A program made the translations under genes and the position numbers. The notes beneath the pieces are model-generated. The model did not search any database, was not told where the DNA came from, and saw only the letters and a list, made by a program, of their open reading frames with translations. Of a stretch of DNA of 64,000 nt, positions 1 to 10,673 are shown piece after piece (positions within the stretch are counted from its first letter, which is position 1; each line of letters starts with the position of its first letter). This DNA comes from Paratinospora sagittata (taxonomy: Eukaryota; Streptophyta; Magnoliopsida; Ranunculales; Menispermaceae). The stretch is from positions 39,774,741-39,838,740 of the forward strand of contig CM069593.1 in the NCBI GenBank assembly GCA_035771175.1, read 5' to 3'.

Positions 1-2244
1 AGTCCTATGGAAAAGCTAAGTCAATTTTACCCTAAGCTCAAAATCTCCAATAATCTTATACCTAAGATATTTGGGTGTGTATCATTTGTCCATGTTCACC
101 AACCCAACAGGGGGAAGTTGGACCCCAGAGCTCTCAAGTATGTTTTTGTCGGATACTCTTCCACTCAAAAGGGATATAAATGCTATCATCCGCCATCAAA
201 GAAATTCTTTGTCTCTGCCGATGTCACTTTCTGTGAACTTGAGCCCTATTTTTCCGCTCCTCCTCTTCCGGGGGAGAGTGTCATCATGGAAGACAAGGAT
301 CGGAACTCCCTTGATATCCCTTTCGATCTTTTTGGCCATTTTAACCTCCAACAAACCGAACCCGAATCTCCTCCACCCTCTGTACCCAATGATGAACCTA
401 AGGATCGGATGACTGGACAAATGTACTCAAGGAAGAAAGCTGCAGTTCCTGAACCGATGCAAGTTCAAGAATCTGAACCAATCCCTGAAAATGAGGTAAC
501 AAATCTTGAACCCTCCTTACAAATTTCATTAGTTCCTGAAACTAACAATGATCCTTTAGCCTCTGAACCTGACAATGATCTTCCCATTGCCATTAGAAAG
601 GGTACAAGGGAATGCACTAAACATGCCTTGTATCCACTATCTCATGTTGTATCCTTCGAAAAGTTCTCACCAACCCATAAGAGTTTCCTTACCAACCTGA
701 ACAACATCCAGACTCCTACATCATTATCCGAGGCTTTATCTAATACAAATTGGAAACAAGCTATGAAAGTGGAAATGGAAGCCCTGGAGAAAAATACAAC
801 ATGGGAGTTAGTAGACTTGCCTGCAGGAAAGAAACTTGTGGGATGCAAATGGGTTTACACAGAAAAATACAAAGCAAATGGGTTCCTAGAGCGCTACAAG
901 GCAAGATTAGTAGCCAAAGGATATACTCAGACATATGGTGTGGACTATCAAGAGACATTTGCTCCGGTTGCAAAAATGAATACTGTGAGACTTCTTTTGT
1001 CATTGGCAGCTAATTATGACTGGGATCTGCAACAATTTGATGTAAAGAATACATTTTTACATGGGGATTTAGAAGAAGAAATCTATATGGAAGTGCCTCC
1101 AGGATTTGGCACCACTGATAAAGTGTGTAAATTGAAAAAGGCCCTCTGTGGACTTAAACAATCTCCAAGGGCATGGTTTGGTCGGCTTGCCAAAGTAATG
1201 ACAAATATGGGATATATACAAAGTCAAGGAGATCACACTCTGTTTATTAAGCACTCGACTTCAGGGGGAGTTACAACTCTATTAGTGTATGTTGATGACA
1301 TCATCATGACAGGAAACAATGAGAACAAGAGACAAAATTTGAAGCAGTGTTTGACCGAGGAATTTGAGATCAAGGAACTAGGGAGATTGAAATACTTCCT
1401 AGGGATTGAAGTGGCACACTCTAAACAGGGAATCTTTATTTCTCAACAGAAATACATTACAGACCTTCTTAAAGAAACAGGGAAGCTAGCATGCAGACCA
1501 ATGAATACTCCTATTGATCTTAATCACAAGCTTGGAGAAGCTGAAGAAGCGCTGACTATTAATAAGGAGATGTATCAAAGACTAGTAGGAAGACTCATCT
1601 ATCTCTTTCACACAAGACCTGATATTGCATATGCAGTAAGTGTAATAAGTCAGTTCATGCACAACCCTAAAGATATTCATTTGCAAGCAGCTAATCGCGT
1701 TTTACAGTACCTTAAAGGGACTCCAAGACATGGCATCTTATTTAAACGACACACAGGAGTGGTTCTTGAAGCATATACTGATTCAGACTATGTTGGTTCA
1801 GTAGTTGACAGAAGATCAACTACTGGATATTGTACGTTTCTTGGTGGGAATTTGGTGACATGGCGAAGTAAAAAGCAGAATGTAGTGGCCAGATCTAGTG
1901 CTGAAGCAGAATTCCGTGCAATGGCACAAGGGGTTTGTTAGCTATTATGGTTGCAGATAATTTTGACAGATTTGAAGATACACTGGGATGGCCCTATGAG
2001 ACTTTATTGTGACAATAAATTTGCAATTAGCATTGCCAATAACCCAGTTCAACATGATCGAACCAAGCATATAGAGATTGATAGACACTTTATTAAAGGA
2101 AAACTTGATAGTGGGTTGATCTGTACTCCATATGTGTCTACCAATAATCAGCTCACCGATGTGCTCACTAAAGGGTTAAACCATACTGCATTTCAAGCAA
2201 ATGTGTCCAAGCTGGGAATGGTAAACCTTTATTCACCAGCTTGA
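1..2244 (+). pseudogene. copia pol: integrase end, reverse transcriptase, RNase H
   Basis: The frame is open from base 1, so the methionine at position 7 is internal and not a start. Seen in order: integrase C-terminal segment with the copia-type stretch KIFGCVSFVHVH, an acidic/proline-rich linker (about residues 110-240), reverse transcriptase from about residue 245 with the catalytic YVDD at 1288-1299, then RNase H with YTDSD at about 1774-1788. The product would copy element RNA and integrate the cDNA in virus-like particles. An in-frame TAG at 1939-1941 interrupts RNase H inside the conserved AEAE.RAMA region; reading continues in the same frame to TGA at 2242-2244. Apart from that single stop this part is fully open, so the element is fairly young. 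One nonsense change makes it inactive or marginal as read. Confidence 0.93.
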
Positions 2245-2251
2245 GGGGGAG
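2243..2251 (+). promoter_or_regulatory. polypurine tract, plus-strand priming site
   Basis: GAGGGGGAG overlaps the pol stop codon and lies three bases before the LTR start TGTGGAG. This is the normal position and composition of a copia polypurine tract. Confidence 0.85.
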
Positions 2252-2254
2252 TAT

Positions 2255-2555
2255 TGTGGAGAAGAGCAAAATCTGTGGGATTTATTTCCTTTAAGGAAAG
2301 ATGATAATTTTAGTAGTCGTGGATTTATTTCCTTTAAGGAAAGATGATAATTTTAGTAGTTGTTTTATTTAGCAGTTACTAAAATTGTAATTATAGTTAT
2401 ATGTGTGCATAGCCCTGTATGTCTATATATATATGGTGTCCCTCCATTAAGACATCATCAAGAATAAGAAAATATTCTCTCTCTTCTCCCGTGGACGTAG
2501 GCCTTAGAGCCGAACCACGTTACATCTTTGTATCTTTAATTATTTTATTTTTACA
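2255..2555 (+). repeat. copia 3' LTR with internal 43-bp tandem duplication
   Basis: It starts TGTGGAG right after the polypurine tract and ends at TTACA near 2555 (2558 is an alternative end), about 300 bp. A TATA-like run (TATATATATA) lies near 2423-2433, followed by a CT-rich leader. A 40-bp segment occurs twice, at 2278-2317 and 2321-2360, a period of 43 bp, with no obvious difference inside the unit. Confidence 0.85.
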
Positions 2556-2565
2556 ACAATTTACT

Positions 2566-4015
2566 TCCTCCACTCTGCTCTATCAAGAGCTAAATTGACA
2601 TCTAAATTACAAGTAGTTATAACTTTCTTAATTATGTCTATCGATGTTATTTTGGGTCTTCTTCTACCTCTATCTTTACATAGATCGTTAATAGGTCACT
2701 CTTTCTAAATAGCACATCTAAAGATCTTTAATGTATGTGTCCAAACCACCTTAATTGGTTTTCTCTCTTTATATTCAATTAGGGATAGGGTTACTCTTAC
2801 CATTTTTCGAATATGTTAAGTCTAATTCTATCTTTTAATGTTTTACCACATATCCATCTTAACATGTGCATTTCTATCACACTTAGTTTATTCGCATGTT
2901 GTTTCTTTATTGTCCGACATTTTATTCCATATAGCATAGCTGGCCTCATGGCAATTTTATAAAATTTTCCTTTTGACTTCAATAGGATGCATCGATTATA
3001 TAATACTCCAGAACCCTCCTGAGCCTCCTCACCTATAGAATTTAACCCATCCTGCTTTAACCTTATGATTCACATCCTTGCCTATTTCACCTTCTTGATG
3101 AATAATGGATCCCAAATACCTAAAATTTTCACTCTTTCGTATCTCTTAGTTTTCAATATTCATTGTCTCTTCATCTATATCTCTACTTCCACTAAAATTA
3201 CATTTAATGTATTCAGTTTTAGTCTTACTAATCTAGAACCTTTTAGATTCTAGAGCCTCTTTCCAAACCTCTACCTTAGCATTGACTTTAAATTTTGTTT
3301 CACCAATCAGGACTATATCATCTACAAATAACATACACCATGGAGCATCTCCTTGGATATCTTTAGTCAATTCATCCATAACAAGGTTACTAAGATAAGG
3401 GCTTAAGGCAGATCCTTGGTATAAACCTACATTAATGAGAAACTAATAGTCTCCTACTGTTGATTTTACAATATTTATTCATCTATCGTACATATCTTTA
3501 ACCAAGTCTATGTACCTATTGGTAACTCTTTTTTCTCTAAAACTCACCATATTTTTTCTCTGCGTACTCTATCATATGCTTTTTTTCTAAATCAATAAAT
3601 ACCATGTGAAGGTCTTTCTTCTTTTCTCTATACCTCTCCATCAATCTTCTTAATAAATAAATAGCTTCCATGATTGATCTCCCAGGCATAAATCCAAATT
3701 GATTGTTTGACACCAAAATTTTAACTCTTACTTGATTTTCTATTATTCTCTTCCACAAATACATTATATGAATCATCAATTTAATCCCTCTATAATTTGC
3801 AATTTTGCACAAATCTGAATATCTCCTTTATTTTTATATATAGATATTACGATACTTTTACTTCAAACTATGAGCATTCTTTTTAGTTGTTAGAATCTTC
3901 TTAAAAAATGTGTTTAACCAACAAACTCCAATTTCCCTAGGCCCTTACAAACCATATTAGGAATAGCATCTGGTCCTAAATTCTTTGTATTTATCATTTT
4001 CCTTAAAGCATTTTT
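2566..4015 (-). pseudogene. RTE-clade LINE reverse transcriptase remnant
   Basis: On the minus strand the remnant carries RTE-type reverse transcriptase pieces in order. At 3812-3537 there is a YRGIKLM...NQFGFMPGRS...EAIYLLRRLMERYR block, where the RNA-copying domain begins. At about 3430-3390 a QGSALSPYL block follows, then the catalytic FVDD at 3317-3328, and at 2982-2797 the RTE C-terminal GKFYKIAMRPAMLYG...RWICGKT block. Stops and frameshifts separate all of them, so no protein is made. The endonuclease domain is not recognisable, consistent with 5' truncation. A second copy of the 3' end lies at 33817-34070. Assignment to RTE rather than L1 rests on the PGRSTMEAI-like and MLRW-like motifs. 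Confidence 0.85.
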
Positions 4016-4432
4016 TTACCACAATCATGCTAATTTCAGGAACTAAAATACCAAATGCAAGAAAAATCTAAACAATTGAAATACAATCTATGGAAGTCTA
4101 AAACTTACTTTCGGATGAAGGAAAGGCAATTTTTCATATAATTGAAGCCACAAGGAAGTGCTTGTTTAAATCCTTAAAGGATTGAGAGAATGACAAAGAG
4201 AGAGACGGAAGCAAGAAATCTAATTTGCAGCAGTATCCGAGTAGAATTTTAAATTGATATCCCTTCCATTCTGAAGACACCGTCCACCTTATCAATTTCA
4301 CAAAATTGAACACCAAAGAACAAAATTTTCCACCAAATTCCGCTCGAATGGCAAGAGTAATTACGAATAACTTGACTCTAAATCAACTACTAGTATATAC
4401 ATTCACATAGAAATGCAGGCAGTTTGAGACAC

Positions 4433-4792
4433 CTGAAACCAGATTTTGAGGTAGAAGGCGGTGCAGGAATGGCCGGCGTGGTGGAGAAGCCGAAGAGCGA
4501 CGCTACTATCGACACCACCGCTAAGAAGAACCGCAACTTTGAGCTTTTGCCCTGGCATCGAGCACGAAAGGTAGGGGTCGAGGACGCCATTAGAGCTCGA
4601 AGCACTCGATGGATGGGACTCTGCAGAAGCGACAGAGCAGAAGCTGCTGGCACGAGTTCTAAAGGTTGTTGAGAATTGGCGGAGGGTTTTGAAAGCTACT
4701 AGCGAGTTTATAGAGTAGTATCTGAGATTGCAAGGGTTTTGCAGAGGTAAGAGATTGAAAAGAGAGTAGCTCGACATTGCTGTTCTTAGCAT
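4433..4792 (-). CDS. mnmA: tRNA 2-thiouridylase (MnmA/TRMU-type), exon 1 only
   Basis: The exon encodes 120 residues from ATG at 4792 and ends at a good donor (TTTCAG then gtgtct). Residues 1 to about 75 are Ser-, Arg- and Phe-rich with few acidic residues, like an organelle transit peptide. Then come the PP-loop LLSGGVDSSVALRLL (SGGVDSS at 4502-4522) and AFYLKIWF, both diagnostic of MnmA, the enzyme that activates tRNA with ATP and puts sulfur on U34 of Lys, Glu and Gln tRNAs. The bacterial-type enzyme is about 360-400 residues, so most of the protein is missing. No further exon is recognisable down to base 1, where an RTE LINE and a copia element lie on the 3' side. Either these sit in a large intron 1 or the gene is truncated. 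An out-of-frame upstream ATG at 4871 opens a 70-codon frame that overlaps the start. Confidence 0.8.
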
Positions 4793-5002
4793 TGCTGAAC
4801 AATATATTGCTGTTAGCAATGCTGGGAGAAAGAAAGGGAAGGGACGGAGCACTGCAGAGTGAGAGCGTCATGAGATGATAAGCTCCGCACCGCCTCCAAT
4901 AGGGTTTGCATTGACCCGACCCGTCCCGAAACGATCCCGAAAGAGTTATTCACTAGGTTCGGAAGCCGCCTCGGGATTCATTCTTCAAGTTAATAGCCGA
5001 AA

Positions 5003-5165
5003 GGGTTTTTTACTTTATTGTTATAATGAATTACAATTATGACCCTAATACGAATTTTTTTAAAATTATAACCGATATACCTGACATTCGACAATATTTT
5101 TTTCACGAAGGCGTGGATTGAAATTTTTTTTTTTTTTTTGCCACGTTAAAAGTGTCTTCCTAACA
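5003..5165 (+). repeat. left terminal inverted repeat of the MULE
   Basis: It runs from the GGG at 5003 through ATTATGACCCTAATA (about 5037-5050), ACATTCGACAATATTTTTTTC, a poly-T tract (5128-5143) and GCCACGTT. The same blocks in the same order are found at 22795-22629 (reverse complement) and 31868-32037. The terminal repeat is therefore about 160 bp and diverged. Confidence 0.75.
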
Positions 5166-5239
5166 AACGCCTACAGTTCAAATCTCATTTGAACCGCCTT
5201 CAGCTCAAATATATATATATATATATATATATTAAAGTA

Positions 5240-6670
5240 AGAAATTTTTAAGCCACAGCCAATACGTGGGGTTTTTTTCTCGACCGACACTTGGAACAAG
5301 TCCCAATACCCTCCCAGGGACCCCCGAAACCGACGGAACCCCGCTCTCAAGCCCCCGATGAATTTTTTACCCCCCAACCGAAACTTTTAGTTTAAATAAA
5401 CTAAATAGACTTAGAAAATGCGTTTGAGGCAACAAGGACCAATCTGTCGGGTTTTTTTTTTTATCCGACACTTGGAACGAGTCTCAATACCCTCCCAAGG
5501 ACATCCGGAACCCAGCTCTCATGCCCCGGTGAATTTTTCACCCCCAACCGGAACTTTTAGTTCAAATTAACTAAATTGACTTAAAAAACGCGTTTGAGGC
5601 AACCGAGACCAATCCACCGATTTTTTTTTCAACCGACACTTAGAACGAGTCCAAATACCCTCCCACGGACCTCCTGAACCGACGGAACCTCCCTCCCAAG
5701 CCCCAGTAAATTTTTCACCCCCCAACCAAAACTTTTAGTTTAAAATAACTAAATTGACTTAGAAAACACGTTTGAGGCAACCGGGACCAATCCGCCTGGT
5801 TTTTTTTTCATCTTACACTTGGAGCGAGTCTCAATACCTTCCAAGGGACCCCCAGAACTGACGGAGCCCCGCTCTCATGCCTCGATGACTTTTTCACCCC
5901 CTCAACCGAAACTTTTAGTTCAAATTAACTAAATTAACTTAGAAAACGCGTTTGAGGCAATCAGGATCAATCCGTCGGGTTTTTTTTTATGTCTGACACT
6001 TGGAGCGAGTCCCAATACCCTCCCAAGGAACCCCGGAATCGACGAAACCCCCCTCCCATGCCCCGATGAATTTTTTACCTCCCAACCGGAACTTTTAGTT
6101 TAAATGAACTAAATAGACTTTGAAAACGCGTTTGAGGCAACTGAGACCAATCTGCCGGGTTTTTTTTTTTGTCCGACACTTGGAGTGAGTCCCAATACCC
6201 TCCTAGGGACCCCCAAAACTGACGGAACCCCGCTCTCATGCCCTGATGACTTTTTCACCCCCCAATCCGAACTTTTAGTTCAAATTAACTAAATTGACTT
6301 AGAAAACGCGTTTGAGGCAATCAGGACCAATCCGCCAGGTTTTTTTTCGTCCGACACTTGGAGCAAGTCCCAATACCCTCCCAAGGACCCCCGGAACAGA
6401 CGAAACCCCACTCTCATGCCCCGGTGAATTTTTCATCCCCCAACCGGAACTTTTAGTTTAAATGAACTAAATAGACTTTGAAAACTCGTTTGAGGCAATC
6501 GAGATCAATCCGCCGGGTTTTTTTTTCGTCTGACACTTGGAGCGAGTCTCAATACCCTCCTATGAACCCTTGGATTTGACAGAACCCTGCTCCAAGGTCC
6601 CAGTAGATTTTTCACCATCCAACTGGAACTTTTAGTTCAATTTAATTAAAAACACTTAGAAAATACTCTC
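5240..6670 (-). repeat. left array of ~180-bp tandem repeat (8 units)
   Basis: The phrase CGACACTTGG or a variant recurs at about 5286, 5467, 5635, 5814, 5995, 6175, 6353 and 6532, giving spacings of 181, 168, 179, 181, 180, 178 and 179. Each unit also has a C-rich CAATACCCTCCC block, an AACTTTTAGTT block, GCGTTTGAGGCAA and a poly-T run of 8-10. The last unit decays near 6670. The array is the reverse complement of the one at 17766-19850. Apparent reading frames in it are by-products of the repeat. Confidence 0.93.
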
Positions 6671-7056
6671 AGAATGTTAAGAACCAATATGTTTGTATTA
6701 ATAAAGGAATGTGAAACATAAGAACCCATGAAAAAGTGTATTGATTCAAAATGTTCCAAAACATGTCGTAAATGTTACATCAAAAGGATTCATTACATAT
6801 TTTTGTGCATATCAACTGACATCATAAAAGAATATAAACCATGATATAAAATTATGTGTCGTCAATCGGTGCCACATATTGGCCATTTACGTCGTTTGTT
6901 GCGGCGCAAATGAGCTCTAGTGTATTGTTGCAATGGGGGTTGCACTAGAGGATGACCATCATCTGGATTGTGATCATGATCGAAAGGCTCATCATGTGTC
7001 TCTTTAATCACCTTTGGCATAGGTGTAAGTCCTCGTCTCCGCCCTCGCCTAAGTGC

Positions 7057-9127
7057 TCACCTACCTCTTCCACCCCAATATTCTACTTCGCCCCCTCCCT
7101 CATTTAGGTCCTCTCCCGGCTCATCATGTATTTCTATAATCCCCTCTGGCAGCCACTCTTCAAATGGCATAGGGTTAACCCCAACAAGTGTAGTTGTATC
7201 AAATAACACAAAAAGATCTTGATGTAAGGTTGACGCGTGAACATCCGCAAATGAATAAGGGCCGGTGGTAGGGGTAATGTGACTCTGGTGAAATGTGGAC
7301 GATGGTTCTTCTGTAGTTCCTACCCTCAACAGATGCTCCAAGTGCGTCATTTACAATGCAAGCATTGCAGTCTGGGCAATCTTCCTGAGGGCAGATACGT
7401 CATTAGTCTGACTGTGCAAGTGGACCTGAGCTAAGTTGGAAGCCTGAAAAAAAAATTACCTAAGTTAAATTAAAAGACAATAACAAATAATTTTAAAAAT
7501 ATAAGAAGCAAAATGCATGTTCTCACCAAGTAGTTAATGGTTGCTCTGGTTATGGTCATATACTTTCACGTTACCGACCGATACCATATCATGTACCGGT
7601 CATAATAATCGAGGGTTGACAATGCATGACCCTGGTAGGCTTCACCCTCGGCCAAGTTTTCCTCCCGTTCCTCCCATTGAGCAACATAATCTTTATGGAC
7701 CACTAGCCAATTAGCATCGGCCTGTCCTCTCATATCGTAATCATGGAGATCTAGTCTTGTGTTACATGGCTCAGGAATTGTTTGTCTCATTCCAAACTGC
7801 CGCAACACTCGATCAGGCCGATGTAGCTCGACTATAGAGAAACAAATCAATGATGACATAGTCTGCCATATGTGTCTTCCACGATGACAGTACTCAGGTA
7901 ATTCACTGATTAATTCATCTGAATATGGTGTCCATATCACCTGAATAACCGTATACTAGTGTCAGTGGTGATATGTAGCAAAATTATAATAAGTTAACCA
8001 TGATCATCAATTCTTCAATGAAATTTATTTGTTGAGGAGTTTGAGAGTCCAGAATCTCCCGATATTTATGCAAGACATGCATTGGGACCTAGGTGGTAAC
8101 GAGAACGTTTCTCCATCTGCAAAACAAATAGAGAAATCAATTCAATGATATAAATATATAATGTTATATTTATAACGCGAAAAATAAAGGCTACTTTCAA
8201 TTTACCTATATCCTAATGGAGGTGGCAGCAATAGATGTGCATGCAGCCCAGTTGGATTAGCATGAGTACTGTCAAGCCTTTGTGGAGCTAAAAAGGAAAA
8301 TCAGTCTCATGCCCACAATTGCAATAGAATAAGGGCCCCTGGGACACCTTGCTTCTCAAAATCAACTGCACGACACATTTGACGATATAGCCATGCCAAG
8401 GTCGCAGTCCCCCACGCGTAAGTGCCAACCACGTCAAAATTCGCAAGTAAAGGCAGGAAGCACAAATGTACCAAGTTGTTTGATTGATCTAAGAATAAGC
8501 ATCCCCCAATTATTTGCAAGATGTACGCTCGTGCATGCCTTTCAATCTGAATCTCTGTGGCATGCTCGGGCAATGATGGCACTCTATTTCTAATTGTGGA
8601 TAACTTCAGTCTACCCCCACATCGATCGTTACCCTGTGGGGTAAATCCAAGCAACTCAAGACAGACCTCATCATAGTCTATGTCGGTAGATCCACTCACG
8701 GGGAGACCATCAACTGGCAAACCAAATAGAATCTCCACATCTTGCAAAGTGATGGTCGCCTCACCCACTGCCAAGTGAAACGTATGGGTCTCTTGTCGCC
8801 ATCGCTCAATGAAAGCCGTGATCAGATGCCAATCCAATTGTATAAACCCAACACGTGCCACGTCGTAGAACACCGCACTCTGAAGGTACAGAAGAATTCG
8901 ATGATCCAGTGGATAAGTGCAGTTTATAACAGCTTGTTTGCGACGGCTGTATAGCTCTTGGACTTCTTGTAAAAACACAAAAGAAGTCAACATTTATTAA
9001 AATAAAAATTGTAAAATGGAATTATGTATCTAAATTTATGGATAATAATCTGTCCATCCCAAATGGGATCGGATCGATGGCGGCGCTGAAGTGTCAATAC
9101 CATTGGATTTTTGGGCCTCGGGTCCGT
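7057..9127 (-). pseudogene. plant mobile domain (PMD/MAIN-like) protein, degenerate
   Basis: Recognisable exons on the minus strand are about 9127-9048 (VLTLQRRHRSDPIWDGQ), 8993-8307 (PMD core), about 8279-8210, about 8114-7990, about 7940-7520 and 7443-7057. The core has VGFIQLDWHLITAFIERWR, THTFHLAVGEATITLQDV, LFGLPVDGLPVSGS, RAYILQIIGGCLF and TLAWLYRQMCRA, the order typical of 'Ser/Thr phosphatase 7 long form' PMD proteins. These usually lack a phosphatase domain, as here. PMD proteins occur as host silencing factors (MAIN, MAIL1) and as genes carried by MULEs and gypsy elements. In-frame stops just after LLQLWA (about 8305), near 8085, at 7566-7568 and at 7351-7353 make it non-functional as read. 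It points outward from the transposase gene. Confidence 0.88.
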
Positions 9128-10673
9128 CTAAATAATACATAGTAAAAATATATGAGTTAATGAGATATAGTGGAATCATATGATTTAGTTTAAAAAGTAA
9201 GTTGCAGTATCGAAGAGAATTATCCCAGAATTTATTAATGCAAAAGATAGAAGTTTTAGCAACGAATTACGATCATTGCCTAACGACATTGCACGCGCCT
9301 TTACATCAAACCAAAGTAAATGTTAATGAATCCAACAAAAACTCAACCTTACGCCTCTAATCCCTACGTCCTCTATAAGAATCTCTCAAATAATCAAACT
9401 TTTACTTACATGGAGCTCAACATTTTAAAATTAAGTGACGAATAACAAAAACCAACATCTAAGGTAGGATATCCATAGATTCAATTGTTTGCCACCAACC
9501 AAATAATATCATTTCCAACAAATCTTTGGCTTTTTAAAAAAAAAAACAAAAAAATGACCCAAGTGTCGAAAGTAACCGAACAACTATTCAATTATCATAC
9601 CACTAAAGAGACAATGAACCGAGTCAAGAAACAAAGATTTGCATTTCAGCTACCCATAGAGATTCTTTAGATCTTTTTGCCAAAAATGCAAGTTCATAAG
9701 TTAGAGACAAGCTGGCTGCCGTCAACACGGGTCAAGTTTTACTTATCAACTCAAACAAACAATCAATAACTCCACACTTGTATTAGGATAAACTATCTTG
9801 AGACTGAATTTTTATTTTACAGAAATTAATTAACTATGGAATGTAAACATCACAAATCTAATCGATACACCAAAACCATGTTAAGGGTGGGTTTTCTGTC
9901 CAAAGCCTCAAGACATGGGGTTTAATTCTGAAACCGTAGTCGACGTCCCTAATACACATGGACGAGATACTACTCTAAGCCATGCATAAAGTCAGTTGAG
10001 CGTCATGACCTAGGTTGGGGAAATGGCATCAATCCAGAATTCCAAATATATTGCGTATAGCATAGCAGTCTCGAACAAACCACAATAATACATTAACATG
10101 TGCAACTACAATTTCAACGTTTTGAAGAGAAGAAATGCATTACCTAAGAATTTTATTAGCTACTTTCGCATTTTGCAGAAATGAGGGTTTTTCGAAAGAG
10201 AAAGAACAAAAACGAATAAGAGTTAGGTTGGCACGACCTTGCTGGAAATGTCGTCGGAACACCGATATAAATGTCGGAAACACCAACCGGAACAAAGAGA
10301 AATGAGATAGAGAGAGAGATTTCACCTCGAAAACGATGATTTAGGGCGTTTGTATAAAAAACGTCAGTGGTATTTATTTATTTTTTATCTTCGACGAGTG
10401 AGTACGATATTCCCTTCTTCAAAAAGTGTTTAAAACGTTTGTACGCCTTGTTCAAAAATTAAAAAAAAAAAATTACCTACGTTAAAGTTAGAACGTTGTA
10501 AATACAGAACCACTCATTTTTGTTTTTACAATTGCATTTCAAACTGCTCCGAGCTCTCTCTCTCTATTTTCTCTCCATTCCAGGTGACTTTTTTAGGGCG
10601 ATAGATCTGGTGTTCCACAGTTGTCAACTCTCATTCTTTCTCTTTCGAAATACCCTAATTTCAAAATTTGGTT
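9128..10673. other. MULE interior, no gene recognised
   Basis: This is upstream of the PMD exons. It is AT-rich with many short open frames and no domain I recognise. CT-rich stretches at 10555-10580 and 10620-10650 look like untranslated leader or promoter sequence of a + strand transcript, possibly the transposase. That transcript would now be separated from its coding region by the LTR inserted at 10674 (inference). Confidence 0.5.

Larger units (their letters stand above)
1..2555 (+). mobile_element. Ty1/copia LTR retrotransposon, 3' portion
   Basis: The window opens inside a copia element: end of integrase, reverse transcriptase, RNase H, polypurine tract and a complete 3' LTR follow in the standard order. 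The 5' LTR, gag and protease lie left of the window, so the target duplication cannot be checked. It abuts an RTE LINE remnant on its right, and both lie on the 3' side of the MnmA-type exon at 4433-4792, so they may sit in an intron of that gene (inference). Confidence 0.93.
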
